A stretch of DNA of 64,000 nt from Clostridia bacterium. Lineage in GTDB: Bacteria > Bacillota > Clostridia > UMGS1840 > HGM11507. The number at the start of each line of letters is the position of its first letter. The stretch's first letter is position 1. The position numbers and the translations under genes were made by a program. The notes beneath the pieces were generated by a model. It was not told the DNA's origin, made no database searches, and worked only from the letters and a program-made list of their open reading frames with translations. Location: NCBI GenBank assembly GCA_017554615.1, contig JAFZHY010000002.1, positions 1 to 64,000 on the forward strand, in the 5' to 3' direction. This document shows, in pieces, positions 33,909 through 43,576 of the stretch.

Positions 33909-36018
33909 TTTTTGCATCCTTTTTTGTTTTCTTAGAAAGGGAATTTTCACATTCCTGATTTGAGCAATACAGTTTAGAGCCTCTTCCATAACGCTTTTTA
34001 ACCATTATATTTCCACACACTTCGCATTTATCGTTTGTCGGCTCATCCCATGTCATAAATGAACATTTAGGGTTATTTTCGCAACCGTAATACTTTTTGC
34101 CCTTTTTACTTTTCTTTTCAAGAATTTTGCCTTCACAAACAGGGCATTTAACATCTTTTACTTCGCTTGTTATCGGTTTTGCATTTTTACACTGAGGAAA
34201 ACCAGGACATGCTAAGAATTTGCCGAATCTTCCAGTTTTTATAACCATTTTTCTTCCGCATTTTTCGCATATCTCATCAGATTCTTCGTCTTGTATTTTA
34301 ACTTTTTCTATATTCTGCGCTTTATTTAAAGTTTCTTCAAAATCACCGTAGAATTCTTTTATAATTTCAACCCAGTCAACATTACCGTTTTCAATACTGT
34401 CAAGTTTTTCTTCCATCCCTGCAGTAAATGAAACATCGACTATATCGGCAAAGTTTTCTTTCATAAGGTTGGTTGTAATTCTTCCAAGTTCAGTAGGTTT
34501 AAGGGCTTTACCCTCTTTTACAACATACTCTCTTTGAAGAATTGTGCTTATTGTAGGGGCATAGGTGCTTGGTCTTCCTATACCGTATTCTTCCATTATC
34601 TTTATAAGCCCTGCTTCGGTATATCTTGACGGTGGGGCTGTAAAATTCTGCTTATCATTTAATTTTAAAAGTTCAACTTCTTCGCCTTTTGTAAGTTCAG
34701 GAAGAATCTGTGAATTTTCTTCATCTGATTCATCATCCGTACCCTCAATATAAAGTTTCATAAACCCGTCAAATATCATTTGAGAGCCTGTTGCTTTAAG
34801 GGTTAAATTATCTGCACTAACATCAACCATAGTTGAATTAAACAATGCATTTACCATCTGGGATGCAACAAATCTTTCCCAGATAAGTTTATATAGTTTA
34901 TACTGGTCATTTGTCAGAGAGTCTTTAACAAACGCCGGTGTAAGAAACACATCTGACGGTCTTATTGCTTCGTGAGCATCCTGAACATTACTGTTTTTTA
35001 ATTTATATTCATTATATCCTTTAGGTGCGTACTGAGGTCCGAAGTTACTCATTATATAACTTACACACGCTTTTTTTGCTTCGTCTGATATTCTTAGGCT
35101 GTCTGTTCTCATATAGGTAATTAAACCTATAAGGCCTTTTCCTTTTATATTTATACCTTCATATAAAGTCTGGGCAACAGACATGGTTTTTTTAGAGGTG
35201 AAATTAAGTTTTCTTGATGCTTCCTGCTGAAGTGTACTTGTTACAAACGGAGCAGCAGGTTTTCTTATTTTTTTGGTTTGCTTTATACTGTTTATAACAT
35301 ACTTTGCATTCTTTAAAATTTCAAGAACTGCTTTTGTTTCCTGTTCATTTTTAAGTGTAAGTTTTTTTCCGTCTTTTTTTTCTAATCTTGCTGTGAAAAA
35401 TTTATTTTTTGATGATTTAAGTTTGGCATTTACTGTCCAGTATTCTTCAGGTTTAAACTTTTCAATTTCTTCTTCCCTGTCGCAGACAATTCTTGTTGCA
35501 ACCGACTGAACTCTTCCTGCGCTAAGACCTTTTCTTATTTTTTTCCAAAGAAGAGGGCTTAATTTATAACCTACTATTCTGTCTAAAACTCTTCTTGCCT
35601 GTTGGGCATCAACTAAATCTTTATCTATTGTACGAGGGTTTAAAACAGCGTCGGTTACCGCATTTTTTGTTATTTCGTTAAATGTTATTCTTAGCATCTT
35701 ACTATCTTCAAGTCCAAGGATACTTGCAATATGCCAGGATATTGCTTCTCCCTCACGGTCAGGGTCGGTAGCAAGATACACTTTATCTGAAAGTTCTGCT
35801 TCTTTTTTCAAGGTTTTAATAAGTTCGCTCTTACCCTTTATGGCTTGATATTTAGGAGTAAAACCTCTTTCTATATCAACGCCCAGAGTTTTCTCAGGCA
35901 AATCTCTTAAATGCCCCATAGAAGCAAGAACACTAAAATCTTTACCCAGATATTTTTCAATTGTTTTTGCCTTTGCTGGAGATTCCACAATAACAAGATT
36001 TTTTGACAATTTGTACAC
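33895..36018 (-). CDS. topA: DNA topoisomerase I
   Basis: 707 residues. The Toprim domain (VIVESPAKAKTIEKYLG, ATDPDREGEAISWH) leads to the catalytic Tyr in LITYMRTDS. Three C-terminal zinc ribbons start at CEKCGRKM, CPVCEGKI and CEVCGNIM. It relaxes negative supercoils. Next to dprA upstream (4-base gap) and trmFO downstream, the usual order in Bacillota. Confidence 0.97.
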   Translation of the reverse strand: MYKLSKNLVIVESPAKAKTIEKYLGKDFSVLASMGHLRDLPEKTLGVDIERGFTPKYQAIKGKSELIKTLKKEAELSDKVYLATDPDREGEAISWHIASILGLEDSKMLRITFNEITKNAVTDAVLNPRTIDKDLVDAQQARRVLDRIVGYKLSPLLWKKIRKGLSAGRVQSVATRIVCDREEEIEKFKPEEYWTVNAKLKSSKNKFFTARLEKKDGKKLTLKNEQETKAVLEILKNAKYVINSIKQTKKIRKPAAPFVTSTLQQEASRKLNFTSKKTMSVAQTLYEGINIKGKGLIGLITYMRTDSLRISDEAKKACVSYIMSNFGPQYAPKGYNEYKLKNSNVQDAHEAIRPSDVFLTPAFVKDSLTNDQYKLYKLIWERFVASQMVNALFNSTMVDVSADNLTLKATGSQMIFDGFMKLYIEGTDDESDEENSQILPELTKGEEVELLKLNDKQNFTAPPSRYTEAGLIKIMEEYGIGRPSTYAPTISTILQREYVVKEGKALKPTELGRITTNLMKENFADIVDVSFTAGMEEKLDSIENGNVDWVEIIKEFYGDFEETLNKAQNIEKVKIQDEESDEICEKCGRKMVIKTGRFGKFLACPGFPQCKNAKPITSEVKDVKCPVCEGKILEKKSKKGKKYYGCENNPKCSFMTWDEPTNDKCEVCGNIMVKKRYGRGSKLYCSNQECENSLSKKTKKDAKNENS

Positions 36019-36022
36019 CTCT

Positions 36023-37162
36023 TTATATATTTAAGATAAATCTGTTTCCGACAACAGATTTAACTACACCTTTAATTTCTAACATAGTTAGCGCTGAAAG
36101 CACATAACTTACGGGAAGTTTTGATTTTTTTGAAATTTCGTCTGCAGTAGTTTCGTATGTTTCCAAAGATAATGCGACCTCTTTTTCAACAGGAGTAAGG
36201 TCGGTAAACTTAGAAATAAAATCTTCTTTTTTAAAAGAATTATTATATGTATTTTCACTAAAAGTTTTTATAATATTTATACTTTCAAACATTCCTTTAT
36301 ATTCATCTAAAATGTCTGTTGCATCCAAAGTAAGTATCGCGCCCTCTTTTATAAGTTTATTTGTACCCATACCTTTTACATTATCAGGAGAACTTGGAAC
36401 TGCAAACACATCTCTGCCTTGTTCCAAGGCAAAGTTAGCAGTAATAAGAGAGCCACTTTTATTACCCGCTTCTACCACTAATGTTCCAAGAGATAAGCCA
36501 CTTATAATTCTGTTTCTTATTGCAAAATTTGAAGGGTTAGTAACACTTTCGGGCGGATATTCTGAAATAACACATCCGTTATAGAGCATATAATCGTATA
36601 AATATTTATTTGATTTAGGAGAAGGCTTATCTATTGAAGAGCCTAAGACAGCAACTGTAGGTTTATCTATACTCATTGCTCCAAGATGCGCATTAGCGTC
36701 AATACCAAATGCCATACCACTTATAACAAGAGCGTTATTATACGCAAGTTCGCGTGATATCTTTTTGGCAATGCTTATTCCATATCCTGATGGTTCCCTT
36801 GTTCCTACAACTGAAATACACAAAAGATTATCAAAATCAAAAAACATTCCTCTGTGGTATAAAACAACAGGGAAATCACAAATATTTTCAAGCCTTTTAG
36901 GATAATTATCCTCGGCATAACAGATTATATTATAACCGTTAGTTTCACATTTTTCAACAATTTTCTTTGCAGGTTCCAAATCTTTATCAAGAAGTTTTAT
37001 AAAAGAAACCTTATTAAGATACGGTATTTGCTCTAATTCTTTTTCTCCCATACTATATATTATTTCTGCATCGGGAACTTCTTTTATAAGTTTTCTTATA
37101 CATAAATTATTAGGAGGGGTTTTTAAAGAAAGCCACACCCAATATAAAACATTACTTTTCAT
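36023..37162 (-). CDS. dprA: DNA-processing protein DprA
   Basis: 379 residues. The Rossmann-like core has SVVGTREPSGYG, SGMAFGIDANAH, VAVLGSSIDKPSP and GLVVEAG-type sequences (SLGTLVVEAGNKSGSL). The C-terminal winged helix is TADEISKKSKLPVSYVLSAL. It loads RecA on incoming single-stranded DNA during transformation. It overlaps lgt by 11 bases. Presence does not show competence on its own. Confidence 0.95.
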   Translation of the reverse strand: MKSNVLYWVWLSLKTPPNNLCIRKLIKEVPDAEIIYSMGEKELEQIPYLNKVSFIKLLDKDLEPAKKIVEKCETNGYNIICYAEDNYPKRLENICDFPVVLYHRGMFFDFDNLLCISVVGTREPSGYGISIAKKISRELAYNNALVISGMAFGIDANAHLGAMSIDKPTVAVLGSSIDKPSPKSNKYLYDYMLYNGCVISEYPPESVTNPSNFAIRNRIISGLSLGTLVVEAGNKSGSLITANFALEQGRDVFAVPSSPDNVKGMGTNKLIKEGAILTLDATDILDEYKGMFESINIIKTFSENTYNNSFKKEDFISKFTDLTPVEKEVALSLETYETTADEISKKSKLPVSYVLSALTMLEIKGVVKSVVGNRFILNI

Positions 37163-37997
37163 TTTTTACCCTTTTTTTATACATTATTATATAGAAAACA
37201 ACACCGACAATAATTGATATTAGACCAACCAGTTGAGATACTCTTATATTGAAAAAATAAAGACTGTCAGTTCTTAGTCCCTCTATAAACACTCTTCCAA
37301 GTCCGTACCATATAATATACAATATAAAAATCTCAGAGTCAAACTTTTTCTTTTTGGAATAATTATGTAAAATAATTATTCCAATTATATTCCATAGAGA
37401 CTCATATAAAAAGGTTGGATGAACGGGCATTAAAGGGTCAACATCATATCCTTTAAGTTTAAGAGAAGATAGATAACTTATTGTTTCTTCACTAATCATT
37501 CCCCACTTTAAAGTAGTGTTACTTCCAAACGCCTCCTGATTAAAAAAGTTTCCCCATCTGCCTGTTGCCTGTCCTATAAGAAGACCGATAACACATATAT
37601 CAAATATCTTATAAGGCGATATTTTCTTTGATTTTAGATAAATAAAAACTGTAACAACCGAGAAGATTATTGCTCCGTATATTGCAAGTCCTCCATCTCT
37701 TAAGGCAAAAATCTTCATTGGATTATTAACATAGTTCTGCCATCTGAATATTACATAATAAAGCCTCGCTCCTATTATGGCAGACGGAATACCCCACAGG
37801 AGTATATCAGTAAAAATTTCTTTATCTATTCCCTCTTTGCTGCCCCTTCTTATACAGTATAAATATGCAAGGACTATGCCCAATGTTATTATAACGGCAT
37901 ACCAATATATATCAATTCCTATAATACTTTTGGGAATTGCCACTCTGTTTATATTAAATGATAGACCAAGGCCCGGGAATTTTACAACATTTTCCAC
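37152..37997 (-). CDS. lgt: Prolipoprotein diacylglyceryl transferase
   Basis: 281 residues with seven membrane spans. The Lgt signature GRWGNFFNQEAFG and the HPTFLYESLWN and GLGRVFIEGLR segments are complete. It attaches diacylglycerol to the lipobox cysteine, for example of the MglB and rhodanese lipoproteins in this window. It lies between the YfmH-like peptidase and dprA genes. Confidence 0.96.
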   Translation of the reverse strand: MENVVKFPGLGLSFNINRVAIPKSIIGIDIYWYAVIITLGIVLAYLYCIRRGSKEGIDKEIFTDILLWGIPSAIIGARLYYVIFRWQNYVNNPMKIFALRDGGLAIYGAIIFSVVTVFIYLKSKKISPYKIFDICVIGLLIGQATGRWGNFFNQEAFGSNTTLKWGMISEETISYLSSLKLKGYDVDPLMPVHPTFLYESLWNIIGIIILHNYSKKKKFDSEIFILYIIWYGLGRVFIEGLRTDSLYFFNIRVSQLVGLISIIVGVVFYIIMYKKRVKNEK

Positions 37998-38024
37998 AAT
38001 TTACACTATCCTTTTTTTAATCTT

Positions 38025-39314
38025 TTATTCCTTAGGTAAAATAATGGATGTAACAAACATATCTTCATTAAACAGTTCGTTAAATCTTTCTATTATATCA
38101 TCATAGGTAATACTTTCATATACATCTAAAAAGTCAAACAAGTCAACCTTTAAGAAAAAGTTTGAAGCAAAGGCATTACCGATAGATTCAATATTGTTAA
38201 ATGATTTTATATACTTACCGTACATAAATTTTTTGCATCTTAGAAAATCTGATTTATTAAATCCTTCTTCTTTAATTCTTTTTGCTTCTTTTAATATTTC
38301 TTCTCTTACCTTTTTAGGCTCAGGCGATTCTCCCGAAAACTGTACAAAAGAATAATCACGGTTTATGGTTATATCGTCATAGAAGGTTTCATTTATAAGC
38401 CCCTCGTCATACATTCTTTTATATAATGGAGAACTATCCCCTGCAAAAAGTTTTACTATAATTGATGTTATAAGATTTTTCTTTGCCAACTCTTTTCCTA
38501 ATATTATTTTTGAGTTATCCTTATACCCCATAGAAAATATAGGCATTGAAACCTCTAAGTTATCTGTTATTTCCTTTTTATTTATGTTCTCAGGCTCGTT
38601 ATATTCTTTCTTTATTGCATTAAAGTCCTTTTCTTTTACCGGCACACATTTATCTAAAATGTCAGAAATATTTTCCACATCAAAATCCCCTGCTATAAAA
38701 AGCACCATATTCTGCGGATGATAAAAGATATTGTAGCAGTAGTAAAGAAGATCTTTATCTATTTTTGATATGCTTTCTACCGTTCCTGCTATATCTCTTC
38801 TTATAGGATGCTCACTGTACATCGCTTTTAGCATATTGAACATAACTCTCCAGTCAGGGTCGTCATCATACATTCTTATTTCCTGACCTATTATTCCCTG
38901 CTCTTTTTCTACATTCTCTTTAGTAAAGTAAGGAGAAAAAACATAATTTAATAAATGCTCTAAATTTTCATTAAAAAAGTCGGTTGACTGGAAAAGATAC
39001 GCTGTATTGTTAAATGACGTAAAAGCGTTTGCATTTGCGCCATACAGGGAAAATTTATCAAAGGCATTTGTTCCGTCAGGCTGTTCAAACATTTTATGCT
39101 CAAGAAAATGCGCTATTCCGTCAGGAATTTCAATAAATTCTTTATGCTCATCATCTTTAAAACATACATCATTTGACCCGTATCCTGTTGATAATATAGC
39201 ATAGTATTTGGAAAAACCCTTTTTAGGAAGTGCCACTACATTAAGCCCTGATTTATGGACTCCCTTATATATTGCTTCATTTAAAAATTCGTTTTTTATT
39301 TGTGAGAAAATCAT
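38025..39314 (-). CDS. M16 family metallopeptidase, YfmH-like
   Basis: 429 residues. The inverted zinc motif HxxEH is intact in GIAHFLEH (69-73), with the third ligand in EKEQGIIGQEIRMYDD. It pairs with the adjacent YfmF-like subunit. Proteins of this pair are associated with EF-P modification in Bacillota by current annotation practice; direct function is unproven. It is the catalytic member. Confidence 0.9.
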   Translation of the reverse strand: MIFSQIKNEFLNEAIYKGVHKSGLNVVALPKKGFSKYYAILSTGYGSNDVCFKDDEHKEFIEIPDGIAHFLEHKMFEQPDGTNAFDKFSLYGANANAFTSFNNTAYLFQSTDFFNENLEHLLNYVFSPYFTKENVEKEQGIIGQEIRMYDDDPDWRVMFNMLKAMYSEHPIRRDIAGTVESISKIDKDLLYYCYNIFYHPQNMVLFIAGDFDVENISDILDKCVPVKEKDFNAIKKEYNEPENINKKEITDNLEVSMPIFSMGYKDNSKIILGKELAKKNLITSIIVKLFAGDSSPLYKRMYDEGLINETFYDDITINRDYSFVQFSGESPEPKKVREEILKEAKRIKEEGFNKSDFLRCKKFMYGKYIKSFNNIESIGNAFASNFFLKVDLFDFLDVYESITYDDIIERFNELFNEDMFVTSIILPKE

Positions 39315-39324
39315 TCTGCTACCT

Positions 39325-40572
39325 CTATTCGTGTTTAGTTAAATAATAAACTGTGTGAAGTTTAACATTGTTTGCAACATCTGTAATATCCTTTTTTGAA
39401 ATATTATTTACACGATGTATATATTCGTCTATATCGGTTAAATTTCCGCTGATAAGTCCGTTTAATATATAGTTTTCATAAGAGAACAAACTGTCATTTA
39501 ACGATTTTAAACTGTTTATTACCGATTTTTTAGATGCTTCTATTTCCTCATCGGATATATTTCCTTTTCTTAAATCGTCAAGCTGGGCTAAAATTTCATC
39601 ATATGCTTTTTTAAAGTTTTCAAATTCTACTCCTGAATTAACTTTCATTATACCTTTAAAATTATCTATTCTTGAATATGCATAATAGCACAGGCTTAAT
39701 TTTTCCCTTACATTGTTAAACAGTTTTGAATGTGCTCCGCTTCCATACACACTGTTAAATACTGACAGGGCATATTTATTATTTTCCCCTAAGGTAAAGC
39801 CCATACTGATTTTACCCTGATTTACATCAAACCCTTCTTTTTCTTCTCTTACTTCTTCTCTCTCTTCCATAAGATTACATTCAGGATAATCTACATTTTT
39901 ATCAGGAAGGTCTAAACCTTTGATTCTTTCGGTTATATCAGAAAATGAAGTATTGCCCATAACAAAAATATCAATTCTTGATGAGTCTATTACTTCTTTA
40001 TATCTTTTATAAAGTTCTGTTGGAGTGATATTTTTTATTTTTTCTATATCTCCGTATTCAAAAACAGAATAGTTATCCCCTTTGCACATAAGTTGTGTGC
40101 TTCTTAAGTTTGCGTATTCTTTCTTATCGTTAATAAGACCTTCGATATAGTTTATAAGATTTTTCTTTTCTCTTTTAGTATATTCACTGTTAAAGCCACC
40201 GTCTTCGGTTAAAGGGTTAAAGATAACATCAAAAATAAAATCAAATACTTTATCTTTATAATCGTTGTCTTTTATATACGCATCTGATACAAATTCAAAA
40301 CTAAATCCTATAATATGGTCTTCCCCTTTTTTTCTTATACTGCAGTCAAACATACCTCCATATAACTCTTCAAGAGTGTTTGATATATCGACCATATCTT
40401 TATGATTTTTACTGCCCATTTTCATAACATAAGGTAAAAGCGCATTATAAGATGCAGTTTCTTCGCTAAGTTTATTATGAAAATAAAAACTTACGGTAAA
40501 AGTTTTGAATTTATCATTTTTTACTTTTACAAGATTGATTCTGTTATTTATTTTTTCTATTATCATTTTCAA
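39325..40572 (-). CDS. M16 family peptidase-like subunit, YfmF-like (inactive)
   Basis: 415 residues. It shows the M16 fold pattern (LEELYGGMFDCS, NVREKLSLCYYAYSRID) but lacks HxxEH, as usual for the non-catalytic partner. It is 10 bases upstream of the YfmH-like gene and probably forms a heterodimer with it. The start overlaps the PAP2 gene by 29 bases. Confidence 0.88.
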   Translation of the reverse strand: MKMIIEKINNRINLVKVKNDKFKTFTVSFYFHNKLSEETASYNALLPYVMKMGSKNHKDMVDISNTLEELYGGMFDCSIRKKGEDHIIGFSFEFVSDAYIKDNDYKDKVFDFIFDVIFNPLTEDGGFNSEYTKREKKNLINYIEGLINDKKEYANLRSTQLMCKGDNYSVFEYGDIEKIKNITPTELYKRYKEVIDSSRIDIFVMGNTSFSDITERIKGLDLPDKNVDYPECNLMEEREEVREEKEGFDVNQGKISMGFTLGENNKYALSVFNSVYGSGAHSKLFNNVREKLSLCYYAYSRIDNFKGIMKVNSGVEFENFKKAYDEILAQLDDLRKGNISDEEIEASKKSVINSLKSLNDSLFSYENYILNGLISGNLTDIDEYIHRVNNISKKDITDVANNVKLHTVYYLTKHE

Positions 40573-41383
40573 TAATCCTTTCTGTGATTTTAAAAAGCCA
40601 AGGTGCAGGAAGTGTAACCCATAAACCTATTAAAAAATATTTTAAAATATCAGGCGAGAAAATATATATAAGTGCAATTCCTGATATTCCAATTATAAAG
40701 TTTATTACTTTATATTTTGTTTTTTGTGGAATTTTATAATCAATGTATTTATTTTCTATTAAAAAACCTGTTAAAACCCCAAAATATATACTTGTAATCT
40801 TAAAACTGTCTTCATTTTTAAATACAAACATTCCTATTATTCCTAAAATAAGAAATAAGAATGCAAGATAATATTTTTTACTTTCAATTATCTTATCAAT
40901 TATATTCCCTAAAACCTTTACAAAAGTTATGCCTAAAATAAAGCCTACACTTACATCCAAAATACTGTGAACTCCAAGATAAACCCTTGAAAAACAAATC
41001 ATTAAAACAAGAATAAGTGATGGAATAAAAACTTTGGATATACTAAAGTATCTGGCAAATGAAAATAAAAAGGAAGAAGAAATCTGGGAATGGTTACTCG
41101 GAAAAGAATATCCGTAGCCATATTCTATATCCTTATTTATTATCTTGGAATTTTTAACATACGGTCTTTCAACCTTAAAAATGTCTTTTATAATAAAATT
41201 AAACTGCATTCCGTTTAAGAGAATAAAACCAATTTTTATTCCTTTTTCCTTATTTATACACCAGTAAATAACACACAGGGTAATAACAAGGGGAATATCG
41301 GTTATAAGATTTGATATGGTTATAAAAATAAAGTCCCAAAAAGGACTGCTTATACTTTGTAAAAACAAATTAATTTTAAGCAT
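40544..41383 (-). CDS. PAP2-family membrane phosphatase
   Basis: 279 residues from ATG 41381-41383, which has an AAGGTGG site; an earlier in-frame start has none. About seven membrane spans. The acid-phosphatase motifs are KVERPY, FPSNHSQ (PSGH-type) and SRVYLGVHSILDV. It could act on undecaprenyl pyrophosphate or phosphatidate; the substrate is not clear. It is the first gene of the long operon reaching trmFO. Confidence 0.88.
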   Translation of the reverse strand: MLKINLFLQSISSPFWDFIFITISNLITDIPLVITLCVIYWCINKEKGIKIGFILLNGMQFNFIIKDIFKVERPYVKNSKIINKDIEYGYGYSFPSNHSQISSSFLFSFARYFSISKVFIPSLILVLMICFSRVYLGVHSILDVSVGFILGITFVKVLGNIIDKIIESKKYYLAFLFLILGIIGMFVFKNEDSFKITSIYFGVLTGFLIENKYIDYKIPQKTKYKVINFIIGISGIALIYIFSPDILKYFLIGLWVTLPAPWLFKITERIIENDNRKNK

Positions 41384-41468
41384 AACACACCACCTTATAT
41401 TTAATATTACCATAAGTTAACATTTTTTTAAAGTATTTTTTTATTTACAAAAAAATATAAAATAATAC

Positions 41469-41497
41469 TTTAAAATTCTTTTCGTTTATGATATAAT
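41469..41497 (+). promoter_or_regulatory. Promoter of the DUF1846-phosphodiesterase-hydrogenase operon
   Basis: TATAAT with an extended TGA element just upstream (41489-41497) and a poor -35 (TTTAAA) at 17 bases. An AAAAGGGG ribosome site follows. Confidence 0.6.
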
Positions 41498-41529
41498 CTA
41501 TAAAGATATACAAAAGGGGTACTTTTATA

Positions 41530-43014
41530 ATGAATAAATCAGGATTTGACAATAACAAGTATTTAAAAACTCAATCTGAACAAATAAGAAAAAGAATTGA
41601 CCAGTTCGGTGGAAAACTTTACCTTGAATTTGGCGGTAAGATATTTGACGATTATCACGCTTCAAGAGTTTTACCCGGGTTTGAGCCGGACAGTAAAATA
41701 AGAATGCTTCAGAAGTTAAAAGATGATGTTGAAATAGTTATAACCATTAATGCTTCTGATATTGAAAAAAACAAAATAAGAAGTGATATTGGCATTGCAT
41801 ATATTGACGATGTTTTAAGGCTTATTGATGTTTTTTCGTCTATGCAGTTATATGTTGGAAGCGTTGTTATCACAAGATATAACGGTCAACCTGCGGCAGA
41901 CGATTTTATCAGAAAACTAAACATTCTCGGTGTTACCTGTTATAAGCATTATCCTATAGAAGGATATCCGTCCAATGTTGCCCACATTGTAAGCGATGAG
42001 GGGCTTGGAAAAAACGATTATATTAAAACTACCCACCCTCTTGTTGTTGTAACTGCTCCCGGCCCCGGAAGCGGTAAAATGGCAACCTGCTTAAGCCAAC
42101 TGTACCACGACTGTAAGAATGGTATAAAATCAGGATATGCAAAATTTGAAACATTCCCTGTGTGGAATTTGCCTTTAAATCATCCTGTAAACCTTGCATA
42201 TGAGGCTGCAACTTCAGACCTTAACGATGTTAATATGATTGACCCGTTCCACCTTGAGTCGTACGGAAAAATCGCAGTTAATTATAATAGAGATGTGGAA
42301 ATATTCCCTGTGCTCAGCACTATTTTTGAAAAAATACAGGGTGAATCTCCATACAAATCGCCTACTGATATGGGCGTTAATATGGCAGGAGACTGCATAA
42401 TAGATGACGAAGTTTGTAAAACTTCCTCCAAAATGGAAATTATAAGAAGATATTTTACTGCAAAGGTAGATAAAATCAAGGGTAAAAACAATGATAATCA
42501 GGTTTCCAAACTTGAACTTCTTATGAACCAGTCAGGAATTACTCCGAAATTCCACCCTGCAGTATCCGTTGCTCTTAAAAAAGCAAAAGAAACAGGTATG
42601 CCTGCAGGTGCGATGGTTTTACCTAATGGAAAAATTGTTACAGGAAAAACATCAAACACTTTAGGTGCTGCATCTGCTCTTATTCTTAACGCATTAAAAG
42701 AATTGGGAAGTATAGATTCAAGCCTTGAACTTATTTCGTCCTGCGTTCTTGAGCCTATATGCAAATTAAAAACCAATGATTTAAAACATCAAAACCCAAG
42801 GCTTCATACTGACGAAATTCTTATAGCGCTTACAGTTTCTGCGCTTACCGACCCTACTGCAAATCTTGCAAAAGAGCAACTTTCAAAACTTAAGGGAAGC
42901 GACGCTCATTTCTCGGTTATTATAAGCGAAGAAGACGAAAAAATTCTTAAGCGTTTAGGAATTAACGTAAGTTACGAAGCATTATATGAAAGCAAAGGAT
43001 TATATCATAAATAG
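41530..43014 (+). CDS. DUF1846 domain protein
   Basis: 494 residues, the usual length. The opening YLKTQSEQIRKRIDQFGGKLYLEFGGK, the VVVTAPGPGSGKMATCLSQLY P-loop-like stretch (a GxxGSGK pattern) and AGDCIIDDEVC are features of DUF1846. A structure exists for a streptococcal member, but the biochemical role is unknown; the nucleotide-binding-like loop is suggestive only. It is the first gene of a plus-strand operon with a phosphodiesterase and a hydrogenase. Confidence 0.9.
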   Translation: MNKSGFDNNKYLKTQSEQIRKRIDQFGGKLYLEFGGKIFDDYHASRVLPGFEPDSKIRMLQKLKDDVEIVITINASDIEKNKIRSDIGIAYIDDVLRLIDVFSSMQLYVGSVVITRYNGQPAADDFIRKLNILGVTCYKHYPIEGYPSNVAHIVSDEGLGKNDYIKTTHPLVVVTAPGPGSGKMATCLSQLYHDCKNGIKSGYAKFETFPVWNLPLNHPVNLAYEAATSDLNDVNMIDPFHLESYGKIAVNYNRDVEIFPVLSTIFEKIQGESPYKSPTDMGVNMAGDCIIDDEVCKTSSKMEIIRRYFTAKVDKIKGKNNDNQVSKLELLMNQSGITPKFHPAVSVALKKAKETGMPAGAMVLPNGKIVTGKTSNTLGAASALILNALKELGSIDSSLELISSCVLEPICKLKTNDLKHQNPRLHTDEILIALTVSALTDPTANLAKEQLSKLKGSDAHFSVIISEEDEKILKRLGINVSYEALYESKGLYHK

Positions 43015-43024
43015 GAGATATAAA

Positions 43025-43567
43025 ATGAAACTTCTTATCGCATCAGATATACACGGATCTTTATATTATTCAAACGAACTTAAAAAGGCAATAGATAATG
43101 AAAACCCTGATAAGATAATTCTCTTAGGCGATTTACTCTATCACGGGCCAAGGAATAATCTTCCTTGTGATTATCAGCCAAAAGAGGTTATAAATTTTCT
43201 TAACACTTATAAAGAAAAAATCTTGTGTGCAAGAGGTAACTGCGATACAGAAGTTGACCAGATGGTGCTTAATTTTCCCATAATGTCTGACTATCTGGTT
43301 TTAATGGTTGATGGAATTTGTTTTTATTTTTCTCACGGTCATAAATATAATATTGATAACCCTCTCCCTCTGTCTGAAGGAGATATATTTATAAGCGGTC
43401 ATACTCATATTCCAAGTTGTAAAGAGAAAGACGGAGTTTTGTATTTAAATCCCGGAAGTATATCCATTCCAAAGGAAAATACGCCTCACTCATATTTAAT
43501 ATATGAAAACAAAATGTTTACATGGAAGAATATGGACGGCGAAACATATATGAACCAAGAAATTTAG
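43025..43567 (+). CDS. YfcE-type phosphodiesterase
   Basis: 180 residues from ATG 43025-43027 with an AGGAGA site; an earlier ATG overlaps DUF1846. The calcineurin-like motifs are SDIHG, LGDLLYHG, ARGNCD, SHGH and SGHTHIP, with the GSISIP end typical of YfcE. YfcE proteins cleave phosphodiester bonds in vitro; the cellular substrate is not known. It follows DUF1846 by 10 bases and precedes the hydrogenase by 9. Confidence 0.92.
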   Translation: MKLLIASDIHGSLYYSNELKKAIDNENPDKIILLGDLLYHGPRNNLPCDYQPKEVINFLNTYKEKILCARGNCDTEVDQMVLNFPIMSDYLVLMVDGICFYFSHGHKYNIDNPLPLSEGDIFISGHTHIPSCKEKDGVLYLNPGSISIPKENTPHSYLIYENKMFTWKNMDGETYMNQEI

Positions 43568-43576
43568 GAGGTAATT

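Noticed and set aside
39325-40572. Missing HxxEH in the YfmF-like protein as a loss of function
   Set aside because: The non-catalytic partner of this M16 pair regularly lacks it.
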